A stretch of 64,000 bases of DNA. Source: Stappia albiluteola. GTDB lineage: Bacteria > Pseudomonadota > Alphaproteobacteria > Rhizobiales > Stappiaceae. Both the position numbers and the translations under genes were made by a program. Shown in pieces: positions 25,762 to 34,007 of this stretch (position 1 is the stretch's first letter; every line of letters starts with the position of its first letter). The notes beneath the pieces were generated by a model. The model did not search any database. It was given only the letters and a program-made list of their open reading frames with translations, and was not told where the DNA came from. The DNA is taken from the NCBI RefSeq assembly GCF_014050225.1, contig NZ_JACFXV010000031.1, positions 103,094-167,093 on the forward strand. Reading direction: 5' to 3'.

Positions 25762-25969
25762 CCCTCACCCGGCGCTGACGCGCCGACCTCTCCCTTGAGG
25801 GAGAGGTGACGGAGGTCTTGGCAACCGAATTCCGCAATTCGACCTTCCGGTCCTTCCTGGTGAGCATCCTGGCTGCCGCCGGCAAGCGCCACACGTTCCA
25901 ACCAGACGCTGATGACGCTACTTGCGCCCCCTCTCCCTGATGGGAGAGGGCCGGGGTGAGGGACAAGCC
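25762..25969. repeat. REP-like palindromes between the convergent cobB and cobM genes
   Basis: The unit at 25762-25808 (CCCTCACCCGGCGCTGACGC, then CCTCTCCC and GGGAGAGG) is the inverted counterpart of the one at 23174-23223, nearly identical over about 50 bases. A further stem CCCTCTCCCTGATGGGAGAGGG lies at 25929-25950. These may serve as bidirectional terminators. Confidence 0.7.
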
Positions 25970-26740
25970 CTACCCCGTCTTCCGCTTCGGCCTGAGCACG
26001 TGGACATGCGCGCCGTCATAGAGCGCGGAATCGCGGAAATCCTCGTCCGGCTGCAACGCCTTGCCGACGAAGATCAGCGCCGTGCGGGTGATCTTCGCCT
26101 CGCGCACCTTCTCGCGGATATCCGACAGCGTGCCCCGGATGAAGGACTGATCCGGCCAGCCGACCCGGTAGGCGACCACCGCCGGGCAATCCGCCCCGTA
26201 GAGCGGAATGAGCTGGCGCTCGATTTCCCGCAGGTTTCGTACCGACAGGTGGATGGCGAGCGTCGCGCCGGAACGCCCCAGCGTCGCCAGATCCTCGCCC
26301 TCGGGCATGGCGGAGGATTTCATCGCCGTGCGGGTCAGGATCACCGTCTGGGCGATTTCCGGCACCGTCAGTTCCTGCCCCAAGGCAGCGGCCGCCGCCG
26401 CGAAGGCCGGCACGCCGGGCGTCACGTCATAGGGAATGCCGAGCGCCTTCAAGCGGCGGATCTGCTCGGCGATCGCGCCGTAGAGCGAAGGGTCGCCGGA
26501 ATGGACCCGCGCCACGTCCTCGCCCCGCTCGTGGGCTGCGACGATCTCGGCCATGATCTCGTCCAGCGTCAGGGGAGCGGTGTCGATCACCCTGGCGCCT
26601 TCGGGAGCGGCGGCGACGATCGCCTCCGGCACCAGCGAGCCGGCATAGAGGCAGACCGGCGCGCTCTGGATCAGCTTCAACCCGCGCACGGTAATGAGAT
26701 CGGGATCGCCCGGCCCGGCGCCGATGAAATGAACGATCAT
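25970..26740 (-). CDS. cobM: Precorrin-4 C(11)-methyltransferase
   Basis: This 256-residue S-adenosylmethionine-dependent corrin methyltransferase begins IVHFIGAGPGDPDLITVRGL and has VARVHSGDPSLYGAIAEQ and the PGVPAF loop, the CobM/CbiF pattern. It methylates C-11 after ring contraction. Its ATG overlaps the stop of the cbiG-cobJ gene (ATGA), and it is the last gene of the large minus-strand cob operon. Confidence 0.93.
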   Translation of the reverse strand: MIVHFIGAGPGDPDLITVRGLKLIQSAPVCLYAGSLVPEAIVAAAPEGARVIDTAPLTLDEIMAEIVAAHERGEDVARVHSGDPSLYGAIAEQIRRLKALGIPYDVTPGVPAFAAAAAALGQELTVPEIAQTVILTRTAMKSSAMPEGEDLATLGRSGATLAIHLSVRNLREIERQLIPLYGADCPAVVAYRVGWPDQSFIRGTLSDIREKVREAKITRTALIFVGKALQPDEDFRDSALYDGAHVHVLRPKRKTG

Positions 26741-28557
26741 AGCTTTTCCTCGATGCGCTTGGCATAGCCGCGCGGCGTATAGACGAAGACCTCGCCCGAA
26801 CCGCGCTTCACCGCGCGGCTGTTGGACGAGCCGACCAGCACCGTGGTCAGCATGTCGACATCGTCGACCTTGAGGTCGGCTAGCGTCGTCACGCGGATCT
26901 TTTCATCGGCCCGCCCCAGATTGACGCCGAGCACCACGGGCGTTTCCGCCGGACGATGCCGGAGCAGGATTTCGCGCGCCGCCGCCAGCTGGGTGCGCCG
27001 GCGCTTCGACACCGGATTGTAGAAGGCGATGACGAAATCGCCTTCGGCAGCCGCCTTCAGCCGCTTTTCGATCGCCTCCCACGGCGTCAGCAGGTCGGAG
27101 AGGGAGATGGCGCAGAAATCGTGGCCGAGCGGCGCGCCGATCCGCGCCGATGCCGCCTGCAGGGCGGAGATCCCCGGCGCGTTGACGACGGCCACGCGCT
27201 TGGCCTGCGCGGAGACGCCGCCATCGGCCTCCGCCCGGTCGAGCAGTTCGTAGACCAGCGCGCCCATCGCATAGATGCCGGCGTCACCCGAAGAGACGAG
27301 CGCCACCGACCGGCCTTCGCCGGCCCGCTCCAGCGCGAAGCGAACCCGCTCCTCTTCCGCGCCCAGCGGAAAGGCGTGGCGCGGCTTGCCCTGGATAAGG
27401 GGCGCGACAAGATCGAGATAGAGCGAATAGCCGACCACCTCGTCGGCTTCCGAAAGAAGCCTCGTTGCCTCCGGCGTGCGCCAGCCGTCCTGCCCCGGCC
27501 CGATGCCGATGACCGCAAGACGCCCGCGCGCACGGCCGACCGTTTCCGCCTCGATCGGCGCAGGCGCGATCGCCACCGCGACGGTGGCATTTGCGGTCTT
27601 GCGCTTTTCCACGATCAGCCTGCCCGCCTCGCCGCTCGCGGCGAGCGCCGCACCTTCCGAAACGCCGTGGCAGCCGACTTCGGCGAAGACGACCTCGGAA
27701 GGATTGGCCAGACGCCCGCTTTCGGCCTCCAGCTCGCTTGCGGAAAAGATCCGCAGCGGCGCGTTCAGCGCCTCGGCCACCGCCGCCATCGCCGGCTCGT
27801 CGGCCTTCAGGTCGAGCGTCGCGACCACGCCCACGGCACCTTCCGCCAATCCGGCCCCGGCGAGCGTCTCGCGCACCAGCGAAAGCAGCTCCGCCGGCTC
27901 GCAGCCTCGCGCGCAGCCGATGCCGACGGCAAGGCGCCTGGGGTGATAGACCAGCGTGTCGGCGTCGCCCTGAACCGCCCTTTCGCTCAACACCAGTCGG
28001 AGACTGGCATCCGGCGAAACAGGCAGCCGCGATGTGGCGATCCAGTCGGCATGCCCTTCGATCGCCACCGGCTCGCCGGCCAGGAGCCGCGCCATCACCC
28101 CCTTGGCATCGGTGAGATTGGCAAGCCACCAGCCCTTGGGCGGCGTGTCGAGCGCAAAGCCCAGTGCGGTGTCTCCCGCCGTGGTGATCGCGGCATGGCC
28201 GTCGAGAAAGTCGGCGATCTCGCGCGCCAGCGCATTGGCGCCGCGATGGCCGCCGAGCAACGGCACCACGCTGTTGCCGTCCTCGGACACCGCAAGCACC
28301 GGCGGTTCGCTGAGCTTGTCGGTGATCACCGCCGCCAAAGCGCGAATGAGGATGCCGCTAGCGCAGACGCCGACGATCGGCGCCCCCGCCTGATAGAGCG
28401 CACGGATATGGTCGAGCGTGTCGGCGAAGGCGACGTCGACGCCAGACACACGGCGCGCGAGCCCGTGCAGCTTCGCGCCCGGCAGGTGGTTTGCAATCGT
28501 CCTTGCGGTGGCGAGCGCCGCCGGCGTCAGGACGAGGATTGCGGGGGAAGCATCCAC
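26737..28557 (-). CDS. cobJ: CbiG-CobJ fusion: ring-opening protein fused to precorrin-3B C(17)-methyltransferase
   Basis: The 606-residue product joins two enzymes. Residues about 1-345 are CbiG-like: IVGVCASGILIRALA, PPVLAVSEDGNSVVPLLGGH in the N-terminal part and VGIGCARGCEPAELL, then VVATLDLKADEPAM in the C-terminal part. Residues about 360-606 are CobJ/CbiH: LAVIGIGPGQDGWRTPEA, SSGDAGIYAMG and IAFYNPVSKRR. CbiG opens the delta-lactone and expels C-20 as acetaldehyde in the anaerobic route. The start is a GTG at 28557, with GGGAGACG upstream, which overlaps the 3' end of cobI by 31 bp. The frame is open further upstream inside cobI but without CbiG-like residues. Confidence 0.9.
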   Translation of the reverse strand: MDASPAILVLTPAALATARTIANHLPGAKLHGLARRVSGVDVAFADTLDHIRALYQAGAPIVGVCASGILIRALAAVITDKLSEPPVLAVSEDGNSVVPLLGGHRGANALAREIADFLDGHAAITTAGDTALGFALDTPPKGWWLANLTDAKGVMARLLAGEPVAIEGHADWIATSRLPVSPDASLRLVLSERAVQGDADTLVYHPRRLAVGIGCARGCEPAELLSLVRETLAGAGLAEGAVGVVATLDLKADEPAMAAVAEALNAPLRIFSASELEAESGRLANPSEVVFAEVGCHGVSEGAALAASGEAGRLIVEKRKTANATVAVAIAPAPIEAETVGRARGRLAVIGIGPGQDGWRTPEATRLLSEADEVVGYSLYLDLVAPLIQGKPRHAFPLGAEEERVRFALERAGEGRSVALVSSGDAGIYAMGALVYELLDRAEADGGVSAQAKRVAVVNAPGISALQAASARIGAPLGHDFCAISLSDLLTPWEAIEKRLKAAAEGDFVIAFYNPVSKRRRTQLAAAREILLRHRPAETPVVLGVNLGRADEKIRVTTLADLKVDDVDMLTTVLVGSSNSRAVKRGSGEVFVYTPRGYAKRIEEKL

Positions 28558-29258
28558 GCTTCGTCTCCCTTGTAGATCAGGATCATCGAAAAATAAGGAG
28601 CGGTTTCGGCGGTCACCGACGCGAGCGGCAGCACGACCTCCTGCGGCAGCGTCGCCCTCTCCACCAGCCCCGCATGCTGAAGAAGCCCCATGTCGGCCAG
28701 CAGCGCCTGCAATCGTTTCAAATGGCGGCCGACCTTCATGATGGCCACCGCGCCGGCCGCGTCGATCCGCGCGCGAATATCGTCGTCGGCAAGCGGACCA
28801 GGAATGACCGTCAGCACGTCGTTTCGCGCCGTCAGCGGGCGCTGCAGCCGTGCCGCGCAGGCAGTCAGCGAGGTGACGCCCGGCACGATCTCGCAAGGGT
28901 ACTGACCGGAAAGCCGCTCGAAGAGATACATGAAGGAGCCGTAGAAGAACGGATCGCCCTCGCAAAGCGTCACCACATCCTGGCCGGCCGAAAGCACCTC
29001 GCCGATCTTCGCCGCCGCCCGGTCATAGACTGCTTTGGCCGGATAGCGGTCCAGTCGCATCGGCACCACGATCGGAATTTCCCGGGCGTCCGGGGGGATG
29101 ATCGAGGCGGCGATGGAGCGGGCGAAGCTCGGCCCGTCGTCGGGCGCGGGATAGGCGACGACCTTCGCCGCCGATATCAGCCGGTGCGCCTTCAGCGTCA
29201 TGAGTTCGGGGTCGCCGGGCCCGAGCCCGACGCCAAAAAGGGTGCCTGGCGCGCTCAT
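28527..29258 (-). CDS. cobI: Precorrin-2 C(20)-methyltransferase
   Basis: This 243-residue methyltransferase starts GTLFGVGLGPGDPELMTLKA and contains VVTLCEGDPFFYGSFMYL and IVPGVTSLTACAA, the CobI/CbiL signature. It adds the methyl at C-20 that is later lost in ring contraction. The ATG at 29258 overlaps the cobL stop (ATGA); the frame continues upstream inside cobL but not as CobI sequence. Confidence 0.93.
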   Translation of the reverse strand: MSAPGTLFGVGLGPGDPELMTLKAHRLISAAKVVAYPAPDDGPSFARSIAASIIPPDAREIPIVVPMRLDRYPAKAVYDRAAAKIGEVLSAGQDVVTLCEGDPFFYGSFMYLFERLSGQYPCEIVPGVTSLTACAARLQRPLTARNDVLTVIPGPLADDDIRARIDAAGAVAIMKVGRHLKRLQALLADMGLLQHAGLVERATLPQEVVLPLASVTAETAPYFSMILIYKGDEAWMLPPQSSS

Positions 29259-30460
29259 GGCTTGACGAAGCTCCACTGGGTGACGGGCATCAAGGGCCGC
29301 CAGCCGGTGAAGCCGCCAACCCTGCCGGCGCGCGCGATGCTGAGCCGGCAAAGCTCGCCGCCATGCGCCTCATAGGCCTTCAGCAGCACTGCCTCGCTCT
29401 CCAGAGTCACCGCGTTGGCGACGAGCCGCCCGCCCGGTTTCAGCGCGGCAATAGCGGCGGGGACAATTCCCTCGGCCGTCAGCCCGCCGCCGAGAAAGAT
29501 CGCATCCGGCACGGGCAGTCCGTCGAGACCTTCCGGCGCGGCAGCGTCCCGCAGGTCGAGATCCGGCACGCCGAGGGCCGCGGCATTGGCGATGGCGAAG
29601 GCGCGCCGCCCGGCATCCGGCTCCAGCGCGATCGCCTTGGCGCGCGGCGCGGCCCGCATCCATTCGATGGCGATGGAGCCCGACCCCGCACCGATATCCC
29701 ACAGGAGCGCGCCCGGGTGCGGCGCGAGCTTCGCCAGCGTTGCCGCGCGGATTTCCCGCTTGGTGATCTTGCCGTCGTGGCGGAAGGCATCGTCCGGCAG
29801 TCCGGCCAGGCGCGAGCGCACCGGCGTATCGCGCACCGCAATCGCCTCGATGGCAAGAAGATGGAAATCGGCCACCTCTTCGTGCCAGCTTTCGGCCGTG
29901 CCCGAAACGATCCGCTCGCGCGCCCCGCCCATATGCTCCAGCACCGTCATGCGGCTCGCGCCATAGCCCTCGTCGGCCAGGAGGTCGGCGGCACGGCGCG
30001 GTGCCTCGGCATTGCTGGTCAGGCACAACAGCCGCGCGCCGGGATGAAGATGCGCCCGCAGCCGGTCGAGCGGCCGGCCATGGACGGAGAGCGTTTCAAC
30101 CTCCTCCAGCGGCCAGTCGAGCCGCGCGGCGGCCAGCGAAAAGGCCGACGGCACCGGCAACACGGTCATTTCGTCCGCTGGATAGCGGCGCGACAGCGTG
30201 GCGCCGAGGCCAAAGCACATCGGATCGCCGGTGGCGAGCACCACGGTCGCCGCACCGCGCCGCGCGTCGATCAGCTTCAGCCCTTCGGCAAAGGGCGACG
30301 GCCAGGAAACGGTTTCGCAGGAGAGCGAACCGGCGAGTTCCAGATGCCGTTTACCGCCGATCACGAATTGCGCCTCGGCAAGCGCCCGTTTCGCGACACC
30401 GGAGAGGCCGTCGAGCCCGTCTTCGCCGATGCCGATCACGGTGAGCCAGGGAGCGCTCAT
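29255..30460 (-). CDS. cobL: Precorrin-6B C(5,15)-methyltransferase/decarboxylase
   Basis: This 401-residue bifunctional enzyme has an N-terminal CbiE-type methyltransferase (WLTVIGIGEDGLDGLSG, VVLATGDPMCFGLGA) and a C-terminal CbiT-type Rossmann methyltransferase (GALLWDIGAGSGSIAIEWMR, about 245-265). It methylates C-5 and C-15 and decarboxylates the C-12 acetate. The domains and length match fused CobL. It overlaps cobH and cobI by ATGA junctions. Confidence 0.94.
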   Translation of the reverse strand: MSAPWLTVIGIGEDGLDGLSGVAKRALAEAQFVIGGKRHLELAGSLSCETVSWPSPFAEGLKLIDARRGAATVVLATGDPMCFGLGATLSRRYPADEMTVLPVPSAFSLAAARLDWPLEEVETLSVHGRPLDRLRAHLHPGARLLCLTSNAEAPRRAADLLADEGYGASRMTVLEHMGGARERIVSGTAESWHEEVADFHLLAIEAIAVRDTPVRSRLAGLPDDAFRHDGKITKREIRAATLAKLAPHPGALLWDIGAGSGSIAIEWMRAAPRAKAIALEPDAGRRAFAIANAAALGVPDLDLRDAAAPEGLDGLPVPDAIFLGGGLTAEGIVPAAIAALKPGGRLVANAVTLESEAVLLKAYEAHGGELCRLSIARAGRVGGFTGWRPLMPVTQWSFVKP

Positions 30461-31128
30461 CGCCCCTCCTCCGGCAGGCCGGCGGCCAGCGCATTGACGG
30501 CAGCGGCCGCGATTGCCGAGCCGCCGCGGCGACCCTTCAGCGTCAGGTAGGGAATGGAGAAGGGGTTTTCGCTGAGCGCCTGCTTCGATTCCGCCGCACC
30601 GACGAAGCCGACCGGAAAGCCCAGAATGACGGCAGGCCTTGGAAAGCCCTCCGCGATCCGCTCAAGCAGATGGAACAGGGCGGTCGGGGCATTGCCAATC
30701 GCGACCACCGCGCCCGCCAAACGGTCCTGCCAGAAATCGACGGCCGCCGCCGACCGCGTGGTCGCAAGGTCGCCGGCATGATCGGCGACGCGCGGATCGT
30801 CCAGCGTGCACACGACCTCGTTTCGCGCGGCAAGCCGCGAACGGATGATGCCGTATTCCACCATCTTCACGTCGGTCAGGATCGGAGCGCCTTGCCCGAG
30901 AGCCTCGCGCGCCGCCTCGGCCGCACCGTCGCTCCAGGCGAGATCGGCTACGATGTCCGGCTCGCCGCAGGCATGGATCAGCCGCACGGCAACGTCGCGC
31001 AAGGATTCCGGCAGGCGGTCGAGATCGGCCTCTGCCCTGACGATGGCGAAGGACTGCCGGTAGATCGCCGCCGGATCGCGCTCGTAGTCGTAGCGCCTGG
31101 CCGGCGGACGGGCGAAAGCGTCGTTCAC
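30457..31128 (-). CDS. cobH: Precorrin-8X methylmutase
   Basis: This 223-residue enzyme moves the C-11 methyl to C-12, forming hydrogenobyrinate or cobyrinate. It shows the family start YDYERDPAAIYRQSFAIVR, the probable catalytic His52 in RLIHACGEPDIV, TDVKMVEYGI and the conserved NAPTALFHLLE and GFPVGFVGAAESK. The start is a GTG at 31128 within the stop of cbiX (GTGA), with GAGGCGGGG upstream. Confidence 0.94.
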   Translation of the reverse strand: MNDAFARPPARRYDYERDPAAIYRQSFAIVRAEADLDRLPESLRDVAVRLIHACGEPDIVADLAWSDGAAEAAREALGQGAPILTDVKMVEYGIIRSRLAARNEVVCTLDDPRVADHAGDLATTRSAAAVDFWQDRLAGAVVAIGNAPTALFHLLERIAEGFPRPAVILGFPVGFVGAAESKQALSENPFSIPYLTLKGRRGGSAIAAAAVNALAAGLPEEGR

Positions 31129-32279
31129 CCCCGCCTCATCGATTTCGGACCCAGAGGGTGGTCCGCATGCGGATAGGGATGATGGTGGTGGCCATGGTCA
31201 TGGCTATGCCCGTGGCTATGGTCGTGGCCGTGCGCATGATCGTGGCCGTGATCATGGCCATGGTGATGATGGCCGTGGTCATGCCCCAGATCATGCCCGT
31301 GACCATGGTCATGATGATGGTGGCCGCCCTCCCGCACCTGGCTTTCGCAGGCCCCGGTGCAGACATCGTCGCAAAGATGGCATTCGGCCGACTTGCCGAG
31401 CCCTTCCACATGGTGGTGATGGCTTTCCTGCCGAAGACCGACTTCCGCCTCGAAGCCAAGCACCTGCTCGCGATATTTGCAGAGCTGGCAGTTCATCAGG
31501 TTGGCGCCATCCAGGATCTCCTCCACCCGTTCCACAAAGGTGTCGAGCACCAGCGGATGGTCGTTGAGATAGCCGGCCTTCACGAACTCGATCTCCGGAT
31601 GGCGCTCGGCCACCTCATCGGTGAAGGCGTAGATGCGGCTCACCAGCACGCCGGTGAACAGGAAATAGGGGAACACCACGATGCGCCGGTAGCCGAGCTT
31701 CGCCGCATGTTCCAGCGCCGGCTCCACCAGCGGGAAGGTGACGCCCGAATAGGCCGTTTCCGCCCAGCCGAACCCCATGCCCTCCCACAGGAGGCGGGTG
31801 ACCTTGGAGACGTTGGAATTGGCGTCCGGGTCGGAGGACCCGCGGCCGACGACGACGAGCAGCGTCTCGTGCATCGGCACGTCGTTGCCCGCCTTGTCGA
31901 GCGCTTCGCGCACCCGCTCGCCGGCCGCCCGCACCATGCGGGTGTCGATGGCCAGTTCCCGGCCGTAGTCGATGCGAACGCCCGGATTTTCCGCCTGATA
32001 GGTGTTGAGGACGGAGGGGATGTCGTTCTTGGCGTGGCCGGCGGCAAACAGCATGCCAGGCACGGCAAGGATGCGCGTGCAGCCCTGATCGCGAAGCCTG
32101 TCGAGGCCGTCGCGGATAACGGGCTCGGCGAATTCCAGATAGCCGTACTCCACCGGCCAGTCCGGGAACCGCGGTTTCAAGCCTTCGGCGAGGCTTGCGA
32201 ATTCGCGCACGGCGGCGCGGTTGCGGCTGCCGTGGCCGCAGATCATCAGGCCCGTACGTTCGTTGTTGCCGGATTTCAC
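31125..32279 (-). CDS. cbiX: CbiX-type sirohydrochlorin cobaltochelatase with Fe-S motif and His-rich tail
   Basis: The 384-residue protein contains two CbiX-like halves: MICGHGSRNRAAVREFASLA near residue 12 and VVVGRGSSDPDANSN near 125, followed by VFPYFLFTGVLV. It would insert cobalt into sirohydrochlorin. After the catalytic part comes an MxCxxC motif (M262, C264, C267), as in long CbiX proteins that bind a 4Fe-4S cluster. A second Cys cluster (CHLCDDVCTGAC) and a His/Asp/Gly-rich tail (about 315-375, over 30 His) follow. The tail may store or deliver cobalt or nickel. The GTG at 32279 overlaps the preceding stop (GTGA) and has GGAGG at the right distance. Confidence 0.9.
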   Translation of the reverse strand: MKSGNNERTGLMICGHGSRNRAAVREFASLAEGLKPRFPDWPVEYGYLEFAEPVIRDGLDRLRDQGCTRILAVPGMLFAAGHAKNDIPSVLNTYQAENPGVRIDYGRELAIDTRMVRAAGERVREALDKAGNDVPMHETLLVVVGRGSSDPDANSNVSKVTRLLWEGMGFGWAETAYSGVTFPLVEPALEHAAKLGYRRIVVFPYFLFTGVLVSRIYAFTDEVAERHPEIEFVKAGYLNDHPLVLDTFVERVEEILDGANLMNCQLCKYREQVLGFEAEVGLRQESHHHHVEGLGKSAECHLCDDVCTGACESQVREGGHHHHDHGHGHDLGHDHGHHHHGHDHGHDHAHGHDHSHGHSHDHGHHHHPYPHADHPLGPKSMRRG

Positions 32280-32503
32280 TTGGCCGCCTCCGCTTCGTCG
32301 CCCTCGGCGGCTTCTTCCTCGACGCCGTCCTTGTCGGCCTTGCGGCTTTTCCAGGCGACGATGCCGGCAATGGCGGCGGCGGCCGCGATGGCCGCGATAC
32401 CAGCCCAGTGCGAGTGGCCGGCGACCTCCGCCACATGGCCGACATGGGCTTGGGCGGGCGCGGCGGCAAGGAGCGCAAGCGAGGCCGGGAAAAGGCGGAT
32501 CAT
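32276..32503 (-). CDS. Small exported/membrane protein with HxxH-type residues, DUF6732-like
   Basis: This 75-residue protein has a signal sequence (MIRLFPASLALLAAAPAQA), then the His-containing segment HVGHVAEVAGHSHW, one membrane helix (GIAAIAAAAAIAGIVAW) and an acidic tail. Three to four His just outside the membrane suggest a periplasmic metal site, probably for cobalt given its place at the head of the cob operon. The ATG at 32503 has GGGGGT upstream. The family name is from memory of similar rhizobial genes; the transport role is inferred. Confidence 0.75.
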   Translation of the reverse strand: MIRLFPASLALLAAAPAQAHVGHVAEVAGHSHWAGIAAIAAAAAIAGIVAWKSRKADKDGVEEEAAEGDEAEAAK

Positions 32504-32519
32504 GGCGGATACCCCCATC

Positions 32520-32695
32520 TGATTGGCGAAATTCGGCACCATGCGGGGGAGAAAACGATTGTGACCGCGTGTTCGCCGACACCCGCCGAAACTGTCGGCC
32601 GGGCGGCGAACTGACGCGTCAGACAGCTCCGGACTGGATCCCCTGCTTGGGTCGACCGCCACCGGACTCGTTTTCAGCCCCTTCAGGGACGCCGT
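32520..32695 (-). promoter_or_regulatory. Candidate divergent cobalamin riboswitch upstream of the cob operon
   Basis: In the leader of the operon the minus strand reads GTCCCTGAAGGGGCTGAAAA, then CGAGTCCGGTGGCGG, and 30 bases on AGTCCGGAGCTGTC. This order resembles the cobalamin riboswitch core (GGGGCTGAA-A-GG-AA-CGGTG followed by CCG-GCTGCCCCCGCAAC), and a later GCGGTCACAATCG may stand for GCCACTG. Several conserved bases differ, and the B12 box is not clear. The position 5' of the operon supports the call; a covariance-model search is needed. Confidence 0.4.
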
Positions 32696-32892
32696 CATGT
32701 GCGCCGCACGCTAGAGGACGCAGGCTGGCGCCGCAAGCGCAAACTCCGACACAGATCATCGGCCAAACGTCCACCCCGCATGGAAGACCGGAAGATCGTT
32801 CAAATTTTAGCTTTCCCCGGAACGCGCCTTTCAGGGATCCCGTGGCAAGAAAAAGTCTTGCGATCGATCTGACGTTTCCGGGGAGGGACGCC

Positions 32893-33402
32893 ATGTCTGA
32901 TGAATTGACTGCGGCATCCGCCGCCGGCTTCGGCCATGCAGCCGGAGCCGCCCTTGCTGCCTGGTCCACCGCCACCGTCGACCTTGCGACCATGCGGGAC
33001 GCCCCGATCCGCCGCGCCTGGCTGATCGAGGGCGAGCCCGTCGCTCGCGTCGCGTCGCTGGGACGGGGCGCCGACGGGCTCGCCACCCTCGCCACCTGGG
33101 ACTGCACGGCGGGGCGCTTCCGCTGGTATTACGGCGGCGACGAGGCCGTGTACATTCTTGAAGGAGAGGTGACGGTCACCGCGCCGGATGGCGTTACCCG
33201 GACGCTCAGGGCCGGCGACACCGCCTGGTTCCCGGCCGGGCAATGGTTCGAGTGGCACGTGCCGACCTATGTCCGCAAGATCGCCTTCTGTCGAGACGTT
33301 CCGCCACCGGCCATCCGCTTCCAGATGAAGGTGCTGCGCAAGCTGCGTTATCTGGCGCGCAAGCTCTTCGCAGAGGTGGAAGAACCGCAATCGGGCCTGT
33401 GA
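32893..33402 (+). CDS. Cupin domain protein
   Basis: The 169-residue protein has a single cupin domain (about 60-140) of the DUF861/EutQ-like type, with TATWDCTAGRFRWYYGGDEA, LEGEVTVT and RAGDTAWFPAGQWFEWHV. Metal-binding His residues expected of enzymes of this fold are mostly replaced, so it may be a binding or regulatory protein. The ATG at 32893 follows GGGAGG. It stands alone on the plus strand, before the ACT-domain gene. Function unknown. Confidence 0.8.
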   Translation: MSDELTAASAAGFGHAAGAALAAWSTATVDLATMRDAPIRRAWLIEGEPVARVASLGRGADGLATLATWDCTAGRFRWYYGGDEAVYILEGEVTVTAPDGVTRTLRAGDTAWFPAGQWFEWHVPTYVRKIAFCRDVPPPAIRFQMKVLRKLRYLARKLFAEVEEPQSGL

Positions 33403-33479
33403 CCCTGTTCAGCATGGTTCCGAAGCGTTAATTTCAACTCCTGATCCGGAAGAAATCCTCTTGGCAGGAGCGCGCGACC

Positions 33480-34004
33480 ATGCCCACCGACCTGGTGTTG
33501 ACTGTTATCGCCAATGACCGTCCGGGCCTTGTCGAGCGCCTGTCGGATGCCATCGCCGCCGAGGGCGGCAACTGGGTCGAGAGCTCGCTCGCCCGGCTTG
33601 CCGGCGAGTTCGCCGGCATCGTGCGCGTCCAGATCGCCGACGAACGCCTGGACCGGCTGGAACTGGCGCTCGACGAACTCGGCCAGCACGGCCTGTCGGT
33701 GACGGTCCGTCGCGGCGCCGCGCAGCCCGAGCCCGCCGGCAGCCACGCGCATCTGTCGCTGGTCTGCCAGGATCATCCGGGCATCGTCCATGCTGTGGCC
33801 GCCGCCCTGGCCCGGTTCGACGTCAGCATCGACGAACTCGCCACCGAGGTGTTTTCCGGCTCCATGAGCGGCGAGCGCATGTTCGGCGCCGAGGCCGAGA
33901 TCATCCTGCCGCCGGATATCGACGAAGGCGAGCTTCGCGCCGCGCTGGAGGAACTGGCCGGCGACCTGATGGCCGAGATCGACCTGAAGGATGTCGGCGC
34001 CTGA
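33480..34004 (+). CDS. GcvR-like protein with two ACT domains
   Basis: The 174-residue protein consists of two ACT domains (about 3-78 and 85-165). The first starts LVLTVIANDRPGLVERLSDA and the second HLSLVCQDHPGIVHAVAAAL, both with the ligand-contact Gly typical of the fold. The arrangement is that of the glycine-cleavage regulator GcvR and its relatives, which bind amino acids and control partner regulators. No gcv gene is close by. CAGGAGCG precedes the ATG. Confidence 0.85.
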   Translation: MPTDLVLTVIANDRPGLVERLSDAIAAEGGNWVESSLARLAGEFAGIVRVQIADERLDRLELALDELGQHGLSVTVRRGAAQPEPAGSHAHLSLVCQDHPGIVHAVAAALARFDVSIDELATEVFSGSMSGERMFGAEAEIILPPDIDEGELRAALEELAGDLMAEIDLKDVGA

Positions 34005-34007
34005 GAT

